From Thermoleophilaceae bacterium (GTDB taxonomy: Bacteria; Actinomycetota; Thermoleophilia; Solirubrobacterales; Thermoleophilaceae): a stretch of 43,782 nt of DNA. Location of the stretch: assembly GCA_030448005.1 (NCBI GenBank), contig JAUJNT010000001.1, positions 662,897-706,678 of the forward strand, read 5' to 3'. The notes below the pieces were generated by a model that saw only the letters and a program-made list of their open reading frames with translations, made no database searches and was not told the DNA's origin. A program made the position numbers and the translations under genes. Below, in pieces: positions 43,740 through 43,782 of this stretch (positions within the stretch are counted from its first letter, which is position 1; every line of letters starts with the position of its first letter).

Positions 43740-43782
43740 CTAGCCGACCTCCTTGCGGCTCTCGATGTAGCGCAGGAACGCC
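43740..43782 (-). CDS. C-terminal end of a gene running off the window
   Basis: The last 14 codons of a minus-strand gene ending AFLRYIESRKEVG and stopping at TAG. Too short to identify. It is convergent with the phosphatidyltransferase gene; 43655-43739 between them shows no clear feature. Confidence 0.5.
   Translation of the reverse strand, partial: AFLRYIESRKEVG

Overview
The window is high-GC DNA with GTG starts, actinobacterial-style PHO boxes, leaderless-looking promoters, many ECF sigma factors and families common in Solirubrobacterales (DUF6458, DUF892 fusions, MerR/BFN/Clp-N proteins). It most likely comes from a soil actinobacterium of the class Thermoleophilia. That placement is inferred from gene content, not from a marker gene.

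Layout. 1-8.9 kb: stress and housekeeping genes (SDR oxidoreductase, ferritin-like DUF892 protein, RsbW-type kinase, a secreted helical protein, a Clp-N repeat protein, a pentapeptide-repeat protein, a methyltransferase, a MerR/BFN/Clp-N triple fusion, DUF6458, inorganic pyrophosphatase). 9-14.4 kb: a decayed IS3 element, frame-damaged GYD and DUF2867 genes, an SRPBCC protein, and a two-component pair whose kinase is cut at a junction with a TetR remnant. 14.6-21.9 kb: two closely related short tyrosine recombinases in inverted orientation (one intact, one broken) flank two secreted paralogues, an ECF sigma factor with a built-in anti-sigma-like tail, and a frame-broken subtilase. 22-23.6 kb: an ECF42-like sigma factor and its YCII partner. 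24.3-27.4 kb: an operon for a P1B-like ATPase without a CPx motif. 27.5-31 kb: gene remnants, small zinc-ribbon proteins and tRNA-Asp. 31-43.8 kb: an intact phosphate and polyphosphate block (cupredoxin, PHP phosphatase, two PhoB-type regulators, pstSCAB-phoU, DUF47, ppx, sixA, ppk1, a CDP-alcohol phosphatidyltransferase).

How genes work together. The phosphate block is coherent: PHO-box repeats lie before a receiver-less PhoB-type regulator and before pstS; the Pst transporter, PhoU and DUF47 handle uptake and its control, and Ppx and Ppk1 break down and make polyphosphate. The most novel signal is at 15.5-19.4 kb. The ECF sigma gene and both secreted paralogues carry the same promoter-like motif (CGTTAC, 15-16 bases, CGTT-A/G-C/T). 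One paralogue has a leader closely matching the cyclic-di-GMP-I (GEMM-I) riboswitch, placed so that the aptamer closing stem competes with a hairpin hiding the Shine-Dalgarno; the other has a diverged version. This suggests a self-regulating sigma factor plus second-messenger control of an undescribed secreted protein family.

Many genes in 3.6-24 kb are interrupted by 1-2 base indels, several in short homopolymers. These may be true decay in an accessory region or sequence errors; the 31-43.8 kb block has none that I can see.
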